Shown piece after piece: positions 9,381 through 18,634 of a DNA stretch of 64,000 nucleotides. Every line of letters begins with the position of its first letter. Within the stretch, counting starts at the first letter, position 1. The stretch spans positions 7,231,001-7,295,000 of the forward strand of contig NZ_CP034448.1 in assembly GCF_003952465.1 (NCBI RefSeq). Reading direction: 5' to 3'. The notes under the pieces are model-generated. The model searched no databases. It saw only the letters and a list, made by a program, of their open reading frames with translations, and was not told the DNA's origin. The position numbers were made by a program, and so were the translations under genes. Source of the DNA: Mesorhizobium sp. M1B.F.Ca.ET.045.04.1.1 (lineage in GTDB: Bacteria > Pseudomonadota > Alphaproteobacteria > Rhizobiales > Rhizobiaceae).

Positions 9381-10223
9381 CTATGACGCCGGTTGCGAGC
9401 TAAAATACCGGGAGGCGGCGTAGAGTTTAAAGACGCCGCTGACGCCGATCCACCCGAAAAGGGCGAGCCAGCACAATGTCCCGGTCGCCCTCCAGTCGAT
9501 TCGGTGCACCGCAGCGTCGGTGAGGGCGAGGCCAAGGATGGCAAGCAGGCCAACCAGAAACTGCGCCAGGCCGAGCACCAGCAGTTCCTCGCGCGGCGCG
9601 CTTCTCCAGACGAGATATGTACCGCCGGCACCGGCAAGGAAGATGGCGCTGTAGACCTGAGCGTGGAAGCCATCGACCGGCCATGGCCAGAAGCCGCTGA
9701 ATGGCAGGGGGAACAGCAGCAGGCCGACGCCATAGAGCCCGAGGATCGCCGATTCCACGGCCATGTAGCCGCGCCATGCGGGATTTAAGGCCGCGCCTTT
9801 TGCAGAAGGACGGGCCCTGGTCCGCCACAGGAACAGCCCGGATACAGCGACCGAGCCCAGATAGACCAAAAACCAGAGCCAGGGCGCTTTGCGCTCGAAA
9901 TTGAAATAGCCGAGATTGACGAACGAGGCCCCCGACACGATGACGGTGAAGATGAAGGCCATAACGAGCACGAGCCTGCCGGGCGACCAGCGATTCCAGA
10001 CCAGCAGCGCCGCCATCACGACCATTTCGGCCGTGTAGAAGCCCCCGAGAAAGCGGGCATTGAACGGCGTGACGGCCCAGGGCCAGCGCGGCTTGACCAG
10101 CACGGGCGCGAAAAACAGGCCGGCGCCTACGATCAGGACGATGATGACAACCGCCGAGAAAAGCCGCAGGGCCGCGGGAAATGGCGGGTTGTCGGATGTC
10201 GGCATGGGAGAAGTCCCAAACAT
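9381..10223 (-). CDS. Multi-pass membrane protein, function unknown
   Basis: About 280 residues with seven to eight hydrophobic segments, for example RLFSAVVIIVLIVGAGLFFA, MVVMAALLVW, LVLVMAFIFTVIV, FLVYLGSVAVSGLFLW, ILGLYGVGLLLF and FLVGLLAILGLAL. Loops are short, with a conserved-looking aromatic/proline segment PLPFSGFWPWPVDGF. No binding or catalytic motif was recognised. The start is uncertain: ATG at 10223 has AGGG about 7 bases upstream, and ATG at 10205 would start directly before the first membrane helix. It diverges from the cyclase gene that starts at 10408 and is followed at 74 bases by the acetyltransferase gene. Confidence 0.7.
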   Translation of the reverse strand: MFGTSPMPTSDNPPFPAALRLFSAVVIIVLIVGAGLFFAPVLVKPRWPWAVTPFNARFLGGFYTAEMVVMAALLVWNRWSPGRLVLVMAFIFTVIVSGASFVNLGYFNFERKAPWLWFLVYLGSVAVSGLFLWRTRARPSAKGAALNPAWRGYMAVESAILGLYGVGLLLFPLPFSGFWPWPVDGFHAQVYSAIFLAGAGGTYLVWRSAPREELLVLGLAQFLVGLLAILGLALTDAAVHRIDWRATGTLCWLALFGWIGVSGVFKLYAASRYFSSQPAS

Positions 10224-10407
10224 GAATGCCCTAGGGACCATCATAGTGCCGCTTGCGGCCGGTGAAAATCCGCCGAACGGAAATTGAACTGTCACCAGGT
10301 TTATCCATTCGAATGGCCGTACGGCCCGTTTCGAAGTAAGATGGAACGCTCGGACCGAGGACCGGCCGGTCAACACGGCTCGGGGCGCATTTTCCGGAGC
10401 CTGCACG

Positions 10408-11823
10408 ATGAACGAAGCTCAGGATCTGTTCTCGCTTCTGCGGCAATCGACCGACGTCGATCCACAGGCAATCGACGCGATCAAGCGAACCGTCACGGAG
10501 GGCAAGGACCGCGAACTTTGCCGCATCAACGCGCCGGCCTTCGCCAGCAAGCATGGCCTCGACGAGGAACGCACCATAAGCGCCTTTCTCCATGCGGCGC
10601 GGGTGGGCATCTTCGACATTTCCTGGAATGTTCTATGCCCCGGCTGTGGCGGCGTGCTCGACACCAACGCCACGCTGAAAACCCTGCAGAAGGACGAATA
10701 CACCTGCGCGCTGTGCTCCGAGGGCTATTCGCCAACCCTCGACGAGATGGTCGAGGTGACGTTCACCGTCAGTCCCCGCGTGCGCAGGATTGCCGCCCAC
10801 AATCCACACGAACTGCCGTTGGTGGAATATTTCCGCCAGATCTACTGGGGGTCCGGCGTCGATCTGCCGGAAGAGGATTTCGCGAAAACGATGGAAGCGT
10901 TCTCGCTGGAGGATATCGAGCTTGCGCCCGGTGAAAGGGCGGTTCTGCCCATACAGCTTCCGTCCGAATTCATCATCGTCTTCGAGCCGGTCACCCATTC
11001 GGTGCAGTTCATCGACGTCAAGGGCGAACCAACAAGGGAGCGCCGAAGCCTCTCTTTGGTCTTCGACCGCGAGCATGTCCAGAGCCAGACGCTGGAGATG
11101 CAACCCGGCCCGTTGCGCATTTCGCTGGAAAACAGGACCGACACCCGCGTGCTGCCGACGGTCTTCATCGCCGGCCGGGAATTGCATGATCTCCTGGGCA
11201 AACGCCGGCCTTTCCTGACCGCCAAGCGCCTGCTCACCAACCAGACGTTCCGCGATCTCTACCGCACGGACACGCTCGACATCAACCAGCGCCTGAAGAT
11301 CACCAGCCTGACCTTCCTGTTCACCGACCTGCGCGGATCGACCGAGCTTTACGAGCGGGTGGGCGACCTTTCAGCCTTCGATCTCGTGCGCGAGCATTTC
11401 CAGGTTCTGCACGAGATCGTCGCGGCGGAGGCAGGCGCGGTGGTGAAGACGATCGGTGATGCGGTGATGGCGACCTTCCCGACGCCTGATCGTGCGATTG
11501 CTGCGGCCCTCAGGATGCGCGATGCCATGCGTGCGCTCAACGACAAGAGCGGTCGCGAGGATCTGCTGCTCAAGATCGGAGTCCATGCCGGCCCCTGCAT
11601 CGCCGTGTCCATGAATGAGCGACAGGACTATTTCGGCCAGACGGTCAACATTGCCTCGCGGGTCCAGAACCTTGCCAACGCACAGGCGATCTTCGCCACT
11701 CGTGCGGTGGTCGACGACAATCTTACCGCCGATCTGTTGCACAGGAACGCGCTGACGCCCGTGCCCCACGAAGTCTCGCTGCGCGGCATTGAGCGGGAGA
11801 TAGCGATATATACGATCCCCTGA
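10408..11823 (+). CDS. Adenylate/guanylate cyclase with zinc-ribbon N-terminal domain
   Basis: A 471-residue protein. Residues 1-290 form a domain that contains a CPGCGG...CALC zinc ribbon near residues 75-105 and a beta-rich part; I recall a similar arrangement in DUF5939-type cyclases, but this assignment is tentative. The C-terminal cyclase domain (about 300-471) has metal Asp in LFTDLRGST and TIGDAVMATF, the Lys in AVVKTIGD, and Asn/Arg in FGQTVNIASRVQ, so all catalytic residues are present. GGAG lies 9 bases before the ATG. It is transcribed away from the membrane-protein gene, and the next gene is convergent. It is the third of five cyclase-fold genes in the first 21.5 kb. Confidence 0.87.
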   Translation: MNEAQDLFSLLRQSTDVDPQAIDAIKRTVTEGKDRELCRINAPAFASKHGLDEERTISAFLHAARVGIFDISWNVLCPGCGGVLDTNATLKTLQKDEYTCALCSEGYSPTLDEMVEVTFTVSPRVRRIAAHNPHELPLVEYFRQIYWGSGVDLPEEDFAKTMEAFSLEDIELAPGERAVLPIQLPSEFIIVFEPVTHSVQFIDVKGEPTRERRSLSLVFDREHVQSQTLEMQPGPLRISLENRTDTRVLPTVFIAGRELHDLLGKRRPFLTAKRLLTNQTFRDLYRTDTLDINQRLKITSLTFLFTDLRGSTELYERVGDLSAFDLVREHFQVLHEIVAAEAGAVVKTIGDAVMATFPTPDRAIAAALRMRDAMRALNDKSGREDLLLKIGVHAGPCIAVSMNERQDYFGQTVNIASRVQNLANAQAIFATRAVVDDNLTADLLHRNALTPVPHEVSLRGIEREIAIYTIP

Positions 11824-11845
11824 AGACTTCGGTCGTCTCGGGCCC

Positions 11846-12325
11846 TCACACGCGCCTGCAGACAAAATAACGATCGGCAGGCACCGAGGGCGGCGGCGGG
11901 AGGCGTTGCAACCGCGGGTGATCGAGCGGCGTGCCGCTGACCGCGATGCCGCCGACGCGAAGCAGGCGCGCGGTCAGATCGGGAAGCCAGGTAGCGGTCA
12001 CTGCATCGCGATCTTCATAGCCGGTGCCGATGTCGGCGTGAACAAGAGCGGCGTCGATGCCGATGAACCTGATCGCCGTCTCGCGTATTTCCCCGAGCAC
12101 GAGGTTTTCAGGCTCGGGAATTGAGCTGGCGTGTGCGGCAAGCGCGCGGTCGAACGCCACGATCCGGCGTCCAGGCAGGCGCTCGCGCAGATGGTGGAAC
12201 GTCCGTCCATTGCCGAGGCCGAACTCGATCACCGGCCCCTCCATCTTCGCCACTTCCGCGCAGACTTGATCGAGAATGTCGCGCTGTGCCGTCATCCTGC
12301 GGATGAAACTATCGAGGCGACTCAT
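11846..12325 (-). CDS. Small class I SAM-dependent methyltransferase-like protein
   Basis: A 159-residue Rossmann-type protein. VIEFGLGNGRTFHHL near residue 33 is motif I (SAM-binding glycine loop), and RIVAFDRAL near residue 55 ends the second strand with the acidic residue that holds the ribose. The domain is short for a full methyltransferase, but the fold core seems complete. Its ATG overlaps by four bases (ATGA) the stop of the upstream epimerase remnant on the same strand. It was therefore once the second gene of a nucleotide-sugar operon, which suggests a sugar or lipid substrate (inference). Confidence 0.7.
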   Translation of the reverse strand: MSRLDSFIRRMTAQRDILDQVCAEVAKMEGPVIEFGLGNGRTFHHLRERLPGRRIVAFDRALAAHASSIPEPENLVLGEIRETAIRFIGIDAALVHADIGTGYEDRDAVTATWLPDLTARLLRVGGIAVSGTPLDHPRLQRLPPPPSVPADRYFVCRRV

Positions 12326-12411
12326 ATGCGATCGTATGTCCTGAACCGGTCCACGAAATCGGCAATGCCTCCGACCAGGGCGTTTGGCGGCTGAAACCCG
12401 AGAGCGGCGTG
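12322..12411 (-). pseudogene. Remnant: C-terminus of an NAD-dependent sugar epimerase/dehydratase
   Basis: In the frame that ends at the TGA at 12322, the last 29 codons read ALGFQPPNALVGGIADFVDRF and on to TYDRI. This closely resembles the extreme C-terminus of UDP-sugar epimerases (family pattern: LGF-P-T-L-GI--FV-WYR). An in-frame TAA at 12412 cuts it off and no further epimerase sequence is upstream, so all but the tail has been deleted. The stop overlaps the methyltransferase ATG as ATGA, the mark of a former translationally coupled operon. Confidence 0.55.
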
Positions 12412-12523
12412 TTAAACCCCGATCGGACCTTGCCGCGTATAGAGGCCAACAATGAACATTGCAACAATCGGACAGGCCGCCGACAAGGACCTTACCGGCA
12501 CCCCGCGCGGTGGAATAGCGATC

Positions 12524-13705
12524 TCATTTGTAGGGGTCTGCGGCGTCCCGCAAGCCGTCGCCGAGGAAGTTGAACGCCAGGATGACGAGAATGACGGGGA
12601 GTATCGGCAAAAGCAGCCATGGATAGAACGCGATCACGCTGACGCTGCGGGCCTCGGTGAGCAGGATACCCCAACTGGTGATCGGCGCCCTCAGGCCGAG
12701 CCCGAGGAAGCTCAGCGCCGTCTCGCCCAGGATCATGCCGGGTATGGAGATCGTCGCCGCCGCGATCAGATGCGACATGAAGCCGGGAATGAGGTGCCGC
12801 CGGATAATGCGGCCGCTGCTGGCACCCATCAATTGCGCGGCCAGAACGTAATCCTCCTCCCGCAAGGCTAGAAGCTTTGAACGCACGGCCCGCGCCAGTC
12901 CGGTCCAGTCGAGCAGCCCGAGAATGACGGTGATGCCGAAATAGATCAGAATCGGACTCCAGGTTATCGGCATGATCGCCGCCAGAGTCATCCATAACGG
13001 AATGCTGGGGATCGATTGCAGAACTTCGATTATCCGTTGAACGACCAGGTCGAAGATGCCGCCGTGATAACCGGCCAGTCCTCCGATGACTATGCCGAGC
13101 AGGAAGCTGAAACTGATGCCGACGAGGCCGATTGTCAGTGAAATGCGTGCGCCATAGATGATGCGCGAGAGCACATCGCGCCCCAGCCTGTCAGTGCCGG
13201 CCAGAAAGAGCTGGCCGTTTTCGGCAGGGCAGACAAAATGCCTGTCACCTTCGATCAGGCCCCAGAACCGGTAACTGTCGCCCTTGCAGAAGAAACGGAT
13301 CCGCTGAACATCGTCCTGTTTGTCGACGTAGTTCCGCTTGAGCGTGTCCATATCCAGCGTCATCTGGCGGCCATAGACGAAGGGCCCGACGAACTGGCCG
13401 TTGTGGAACAGGTGCACCCGCTGCGGCGGCGCATAGATGTAGTCCATGTTGCGCGTGTGTAGATTGTAGGGCGCCAGCCACTCGCAGATCAGTATCCCGA
13501 AATAAAGCGCTGCCAGGAATATGCCGGATATAAGGGCAAGCCTGTGCCGCCGGAATTTCCACCACATCAGCCGCAACTGCGACGCCTGAAAGACCTTCGA
13601 CTGCTCCGGCGTCATCGCCTCGACCGACTGCAGGTCGAAGGGCGCGATGGAAACGTAGTGTTGCAGCGGGGCACCCGGAGCGGGCAGCGGCGATTGGGTG
13701 TTCAT
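12524..13705 (-). CDS. Oligopeptide-type ABC transporter permease (OppC/YejE-like)
   Basis: A 393-residue inner-membrane permease. It has a first helix at about 55-75 (LALISGIFLAALYFGILI), then a long periplasmic insert (about 80-170), and the BPD_transp_1 core with ISLTIGLVGISFSFLLGIVIG and the EAA loop (DYVLAAQLMGASSGRIIRRHLIPG near 285-310). The 90-residue insert before GTDRLGRDVLSRIIYGAR is the hallmark of the YejE branch of OppC proteins. It is the last gene of a four-gene transport operon; its ATG overlaps the stop of the first permease by four bases (13702-13705). Probable cargo: oligopeptides or peptide-like compounds. Confidence 0.88.
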   Translation of the reverse strand: MNTQSPLPAPGAPLQHYVSIAPFDLQSVEAMTPEQSKVFQASQLRLMWWKFRRHRLALISGIFLAALYFGILICEWLAPYNLHTRNMDYIYAPPQRVHLFHNGQFVGPFVYGRQMTLDMDTLKRNYVDKQDDVQRIRFFCKGDSYRFWGLIEGDRHFVCPAENGQLFLAGTDRLGRDVLSRIIYGARISLTIGLVGISFSFLLGIVIGGLAGYHGGIFDLVVQRIIEVLQSIPSIPLWMTLAAIMPITWSPILIYFGITVILGLLDWTGLARAVRSKLLALREEDYVLAAQLMGASSGRIIRRHLIPGFMSHLIAAATISIPGMILGETALSFLGLGLRAPITSWGILLTEARSVSVIAFYPWLLLPILPVILVILAFNFLGDGLRDAADPYK

Positions 13706-14700
13706 TTGGTGCTGCCGCCCTGCAATCGAATTCGCGGATCAAGCAGCGCCAGCGCCAGGTCGGAAATCAGGACGCCGATGACCGTCAGGAAGGCGAGGAA
13801 CATCAGGAACGACCCTGCTAGATACATGTCCTGGCTTTGCAGCGCCTTGATCAGCATCGGTCCGGTCGTTTCCAAAGACAGCACGATCGCCGTGATTTCG
13901 GCGCCGGAGATGATGGCCGGCAGGATGGAGCCTATATCCGAAATGAAGAAATTGAGCGCCATGCGCAGCGGATATTTGACCAGCGCCTTGAAGGGATGAA
14001 GGCCCTTGGCGCGAGCCGTCACGACATATTGCTTGTGAAGCTCGTCGAGCAGATTGGCGCGCAGCCTCCGGATCATGCTCGCCGTGCCGCCGGTGCCGAT
14101 GATCAAGACCGGGATCCAGAGATGGGCGAGGATCGACTTCGCCTTGGCCCAGCTCATCGGCTCGCCGAGATATTGCTGGTCCATGAGATGGCCGATGGAC
14201 GTGCCGAACCACATGTTGGCGAAATACATCAGGATCAGCGCCAGCATGAAGTTCGGAATGGCAAGCCCGAGAAGGCCGAAGAAAGTCAGGCCGTAGTCGC
14301 CCCAGCTGTATTGATGCGTGGCGGAGTACATGCCGATCGGAAAGGCGATGAGCCAAGTGAAGACGATCGTGACGAAGGAAACCATTACGGTCAGCCACAT
14401 TCGGTCCCCGATGACGTCGCGAACCGGCAACTCATATTCGAAGGAATAGCCGAAATCGCCGTGCAGCATCCCGCCGACCCAGTAGAAGTAGCGAATGACC
14501 GGCGGCTTGTCGAAGCCATATTCCTTCCGCATCATCACGATGCGATCGGAATCCACCGCTTCGCCCTGAGCCCGAAGCTCGGCGACATAGCTGTCGAAGT
14601 AGTCGCCTGGGGGAAGTTCGATGATCGTGAACACCAACGCCGATATGATCAGCAGCGTTGGAACCATCACAGCGATGCGCCAGACAATATATCGAAGCAC
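13702..14700 (-). CDS. Oligopeptide-type ABC transporter permease (OppB/YejB-like)
   Basis: A 332-residue permease starting MLRYIVWRIAVMVPTLLII, the typical OppB/DppB first helix. It has about six helices; the EAA loop is visible as DELHKQYVVTARAKGLHPFKAL near residue 215. The segment GDYFDSYVAELRAQGE in the first periplasmic loop resembles the YejB branch of microcin C/peptide permeases. It starts 2 bases after the stop of the binding-protein gene and overlaps the second permease gene by ATGA, so the four genes are translated as a unit. It pairs with the 393-residue permease to form the transmembrane channel. Confidence 0.88.
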   Translation of the reverse strand: MLRYIVWRIAVMVPTLLIISALVFTIIELPPGDYFDSYVAELRAQGEAVDSDRIVMMRKEYGFDKPPVIRYFYWVGGMLHGDFGYSFEYELPVRDVIGDRMWLTVMVSFVTIVFTWLIAFPIGMYSATHQYSWGDYGLTFFGLLGLAIPNFMLALILMYFANMWFGTSIGHLMDQQYLGEPMSWAKAKSILAHLWIPVLIIGTGGTASMIRRLRANLLDELHKQYVVTARAKGLHPFKALVKYPLRMALNFFISDIGSILPAIISGAEITAIVLSLETTGPMLIKALQSQDMYLAGSFLMFLAFLTVIGVLISDLALALLDPRIRLQGGSTK

Positions 14701-14702
14701 GC

Positions 14703-16601
14703 TCAGGACTCTCCAAGCCAGAATGTATCCGGCATGTAGACACCGAAATAGGCGGTCGGGTCGTAGCCGTAGAGCGCCTTGTCAGGCAGATTGCGCAGCC
14801 GCGAGGATGCCAGGACCGGCTGATACGTTCCGTTTACCGTGCCGATCGAAAACACCTGATCGGTGTAGATCGACAGCATTGAATTCCAGATTTCGGCGCG
14901 CTCGGCGGCTTCGGTCGATGCGTTCCAGCGCTTGAGTAAAGCCATCAACTCGACCACAGGCGGAAGATCGGGCGCCTCACCGACCGTGCCATGAGACAGG
15001 TAGTGAGCGCCCCAGAGCGGCCATTGCAGCTGGTCGTCGATGGTGGGGGCCAGCTGGTATGGGTTCATGTCGGCGGTCGGCACGCCATTGTCGATGCCCG
15101 ACCACATCGACATCATGATCTGGCCGCCAAGCGCGCGGCTGCGGAAGATGTCGCGCTGCGAAGTCCGGATGAACAGGGCGATGCCGATCTGGCGCCAGTG
15201 ATCGGTGATGAGTTCGAGCGCGTCGGTTTCCAGCGTGCTTTCGCCGGCCGTCTCCACTACGATCTGCGCCGGGCGCCCGTCGGAAAGTATCCGCAAGCCG
15301 TCATCGTCACGCGTCTTAAGCCCGACCTCGTCGAGCAGGGCATTGGCCTGGTCCGGATCATGGGCGACCCAGGCTTTCGCGAATTCCGGCCGGTAGAGCG
15401 GGCTCTCCGGCAGGACCGTATCGGCACTTTCCTGCGCCAATCCGTAGAACACGGCCAGATTGATCTCGCGCCTGTCCACAGCGAGCGAAAGCGCGCGGCG
15501 CACGCGCACGTCGCGAAGAAGGCCACGCCACACCTTGTCGGCACAATTCAGATTGGGCAGCAGCGCCAGCCGCGAACCCTGTGTGCGCTTCCAGAGATGC
15601 ATCTTCACCGGGTAGCGCTTCTCCGCATCCTTCAGGAAGGCGTAATCGCTGAAGTCAATTCCCATGCCTTGCAGGTCGCTCTCGCCCGCACCGGTCTTGG
15701 CGGAAATGATCGCCGACGAGCTGACATTCATGACGATCCGGTCAACATAGGGAAGTTGCCGGCCATTCTCGTCTATTCGATGAAAGAACGGGTTCCGCTC
15801 GAAGACGAACTGCTCAGCCGGCGGCTTGGTCCGGTTCCGCCAGGGATCGAGCGTCGGCAGATCCGGGTTCTCCGGGCGATACTGCCGCGACATGCGGATA
15901 TGCAGGAGCGTCCATTTCTGGACCCGGTTCTCCTTCATCAGGCCGGCGAGCCGGAATGGATCCTGGTATTTTTTGTGGAACTGCTTGAGATAGGCGGCCG
16001 GCAGAACGAGCGATAGCGGCGAAGCGGCAGCGAGCTTGGGCAGAAAGTCGGGATTGGGCGCATCCCAACTATAACGGACCGTCAAAGGATCGACGATCTC
16101 GAAGCGCGGCGGCTTGCCGTCCGCCAGCAGGACCGGGGCGAGCCCGCCCTGCGAAAGCTCATCGTTCAGCCAGACATCTTCCCAGCAATAGCGAAAATCC
16201 TCTGGCGTCAGCAGGCTGCCGTCAGACCATTTGTGTCCTTCCCGTATCTTGAAAGTGAAGACGCGATCATCCGCTACGTCGAAACTTTCGAGAATGTCGG
16301 GCTGCATGTTGAGCTTTTCGTCATAGCCGACCAGGCGAGCATACCCGTAGATCGTCATCATCCGGATATCTTTCTGGCTGCCGATGATCGTGCGCAGCGT
16401 GCCGCCATACTGGCCGGGCTGCCGGCCCATCGCAGCGAGATTCAACGCGCGCGGGCTCTTGGGCAGGCGTTCGGCGAGTGCCGGCAGCGCCCTGGCCTTC
16501 AGTTGCGGCTGAAGAAATTCCGGCTCCAGATCGCCGGCGCGCAACGTGCCCGGCAGAAATGCCGAAGCCATGAAGCCAAGGACTGTGCGCCGGCTGATCA
16601 A
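14703..16601 (-). CDS. ABC transporter oligopeptide-binding protein (SBP_bac_5), Tat signal, TTG start
   Basis: A 632-residue periplasmic binding protein of the peptide/nickel family (YejA-like length). The chosen start is TTG at 16601, read as MISRRTVLGFMASAFLPG: this is a twin-arginine signal with a short n-region, and TTG overlaps the TGA of the upstream ATPase gene as TTGA, implying coupled translation. Family landmarks are GGTLRTIIGSQKD (about 55), FTFKIREGHKWSDGSLLTPEDF (about 105-125) and VRRALSLAVDRREIN (about 395). A longer in-frame extension upstream overlaps the ATPase gene and would bury the signal, so it was rejected. Role: captures oligopeptides or related ligands for the adjacent permeases. 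Confidence 0.87.
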   Translation of the reverse strand: MISRRTVLGFMASAFLPGTLRAGDLEPEFLQPQLKARALPALAERLPKSPRALNLAAMGRQPGQYGGTLRTIIGSQKDIRMMTIYGYARLVGYDEKLNMQPDILESFDVADDRVFTFKIREGHKWSDGSLLTPEDFRYCWEDVWLNDELSQGGLAPVLLADGKPPRFEIVDPLTVRYSWDAPNPDFLPKLAAASPLSLVLPAAYLKQFHKKYQDPFRLAGLMKENRVQKWTLLHIRMSRQYRPENPDLPTLDPWRNRTKPPAEQFVFERNPFFHRIDENGRQLPYVDRIVMNVSSSAIISAKTGAGESDLQGMGIDFSDYAFLKDAEKRYPVKMHLWKRTQGSRLALLPNLNCADKVWRGLLRDVRVRRALSLAVDRREINLAVFYGLAQESADTVLPESPLYRPEFAKAWVAHDPDQANALLDEVGLKTRDDDGLRILSDGRPAQIVVETAGESTLETDALELITDHWRQIGIALFIRTSQRDIFRSRALGGQIMMSMWSGIDNGVPTADMNPYQLAPTIDDQLQWPLWGAHYLSHGTVGEAPDLPPVVELMALLKRWNASTEAAERAEIWNSMLSIYTDQVFSIGTVNGTYQPVLASSRLRNLPDKALYGYDPTAYFGVYMPDTFWLGES

Positions 16602-18493
16602 TGGCGTAGCTCGCTGACATCGGCCGAACGTCGGGCCAGCACGAGGTGGCCGCCGCCAAGATCGAGCGGCGACAGCATGTCCTCGTCGCCCTCGTCGCGG
16701 AATTGCGGTCCCCACGCGCTGGTGTCGGAAGCGCCGCTGAGCTTCAGCGTCTTGAAATCCATCGGCCTGTCGAGGTCGGGGAAAGGCACCGCGGCGACCA
16801 GCGAGCGCGTGTAGGGGTGGACGGGTTTCCTGAGCAGAACTTCGCGCGGCGCAAGCTCGACGATGCGCCCGCCGCACATCACCGCGATGCGGTCTGCCAT
16901 GTAGTCCACCACCGCCAGGTTGTGGGATATGAACAGATAGGTCAGGCCCAGTTCCTTCTGCAGGTCCTTCAGAAGGTTCAGGATCTGCGCCTGGACAGAG
17001 ACATCGAGCGCCGAAACCGGCTCGTCGCAGATCAGCAGTTCAGGTCCCAGCGCCAACGCGCGCGCGATGCCGATACGCTGACGCTGCCCGCCGGAGAAAC
17101 TGTGCGGATAGCGCTTGATGAAGCGCGGATCGAGCCCGATTGCCTGCATCAGGCTCTTGACCGTGGCGAGACGGGACGCGGCATTGCCACGTTGATGGAT
17201 TTCCAACGGCTCGCTCAAGATGTTCTCGACCGTCATGCGAGGTGAAAGAGATGAAACCGGATCCTGGAAGACCATCTGGATTTTCGCGCGCAACATGCGC
17301 AGGGCGTCGCCGTCGCCTTGCAAGACGTCGATCGCTCCATCGCGGCCGTTGAAGATCACAGAGCCGCCGTTGGGGGTGACAGCCCGCATGAGGATCTTGC
17401 TGACGGTGGTTTTGCCGGAGCCGCTTTCGCCGACCAGCCCCAGGCACTCACCCCGCCTGATATCGAAGCTCACGCCGTCCACGGCGCGAACAGTGGTTTG
17501 ATGATCCCCGCCGAACCATCCGGACTTGTGGATGGTGAAGACCTTTTTCAGATCTCTGACCGACAGCAGGATGTCGTCCGGTCCCTTCCATGCCGGCGCC
17601 GTCTGCTTGCCGAGCAGGTTCCCGACATTCACCGGCACCTCACGGAGCGCTTTTAGCCTTTCGCCAGGCTTCAGGTCGAAATGCGGAACGGCCGCCATCA
17701 GGCCCTTCAGGTAAGGGTGGCCTGGCCGGCGGAAAATCGCCTCGACGGGTCCCGCTTCCATGATCTCGCCATGGTAGATGACCACCACCTCGTCGGCGAC
17801 ATTGGCGACCACGCCGAGATCGTGCGTGATCAGCAGCATCGCCATGTTCAGCTTGGTCTGAAGCCCGCGCAGCAATTGCAGGATTTGCGCCTGGATGGTG
17901 ACGTCCAACGCCGTCGTCGGCTCGTCGGCGATCAACAGGGCCGGCCGGCAGATAAGCGCCATGGCGATCATGGCGCGCTGACGCAATCCTCCCGAAAGTT
18001 CAAAGGGATACATGTGATAGGCGCGTTTGGGATTGGGAAAGCCGACAAGGCCGAGCATTTCCTCGGTCTGCTCCTTTCGGTCCGCCCGAGCCATGGGCGA
18101 ATGAATCTGCAGGGATTCGCTAACCTGGTTGCCGATCGTGTGCAGCGGCGATAGCGATGTCATCGGCTCCTGAAAGATCTTGCCGATGCGGCTGCCTCGC
18201 AACGCCCGGATTTCGGGTCCATCACGCGGCATCTGCAGGATATCCTGCGTCGTGCCGGGCTTTTCAGGATCGGAAAACAGAATACGGCCGCGAACATGGG
18301 CCGAGCTTGGCAAAATGCCCATCACCGCCTGGCTGAGGACCGATTTTCCGGAACCTGACTCGCCCACAAGCGCGGTAACCTTGCCGGGCAGGACGCGAAG
18401 ATTTGCGCGCCTGACGGCATGCAACGGTCCCCCGATTATGGCAAAGGAGATGCCAACATCCTCGATCCGCAGCAGATCAACACCCGAATTCAT
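16598..18493 (-). CDS. Fused oligopeptide ABC transporter ATPase (YejF-like, two NBDs)
   Basis: A 631-residue protein with two complete ABC ATPase domains. NBD1 has Walker A GESGSGKSVLS (about 45), signature LSGGLRQRAMIAMAL and Walker B LLIADEPTTALD. NBD2 has GESGSGKTTVSK (about 350), signature FSGGQRQRIGIARAL and LLICDEPVSALD, then the oligopeptide-type tail ending PVHPYTRSLVAAVP. The same HPYLKGLMAAVP tail follows NBD1. It is the first gene of the operon ATPase, binding protein, permease, permease, all on the minus strand. The single fused ATPase and the long OppC-like permease resemble the yejABEF peptide importer, though gene order differs. Confidence 0.9.
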   Translation of the reverse strand: MNSGVDLLRIEDVGISFAIIGGPLHAVRRANLRVLPGKVTALVGESGSGKSVLSQAVMGILPSSAHVRGRILFSDPEKPGTTQDILQMPRDGPEIRALRGSRIGKIFQEPMTSLSPLHTIGNQVSESLQIHSPMARADRKEQTEEMLGLVGFPNPKRAYHMYPFELSGGLRQRAMIAMALICRPALLIADEPTTALDVTIQAQILQLLRGLQTKLNMAMLLITHDLGVVANVADEVVVIYHGEIMEAGPVEAIFRRPGHPYLKGLMAAVPHFDLKPGERLKALREVPVNVGNLLGKQTAPAWKGPDDILLSVRDLKKVFTIHKSGWFGGDHQTTVRAVDGVSFDIRRGECLGLVGESGSGKTTVSKILMRAVTPNGGSVIFNGRDGAIDVLQGDGDALRMLRAKIQMVFQDPVSSLSPRMTVENILSEPLEIHQRGNAASRLATVKSLMQAIGLDPRFIKRYPHSFSGGQRQRIGIARALALGPELLICDEPVSALDVSVQAQILNLLKDLQKELGLTYLFISHNLAVVDYMADRIAVMCGGRIVELAPREVLLRKPVHPYTRSLVAAVPFPDLDRPMDFKTLKLSGASDTSAWGPQFRDEGDEDMLSPLDLGGGHLVLARRSADVSELRH

Positions 18494-18634
18494 TCCACAC
18501 CAGCCCCACTCTGGCAGATCCAGAAAGCGAGACTAGCGCATTGCCAGCCCAGAGCAACTTGGATTCGCAACGGCCGTCGGCGGCGTAACCGGCGACTGGA
18601 CCGCCTACCGCGCGTTCGGGCCAGGTCGTGGCGG

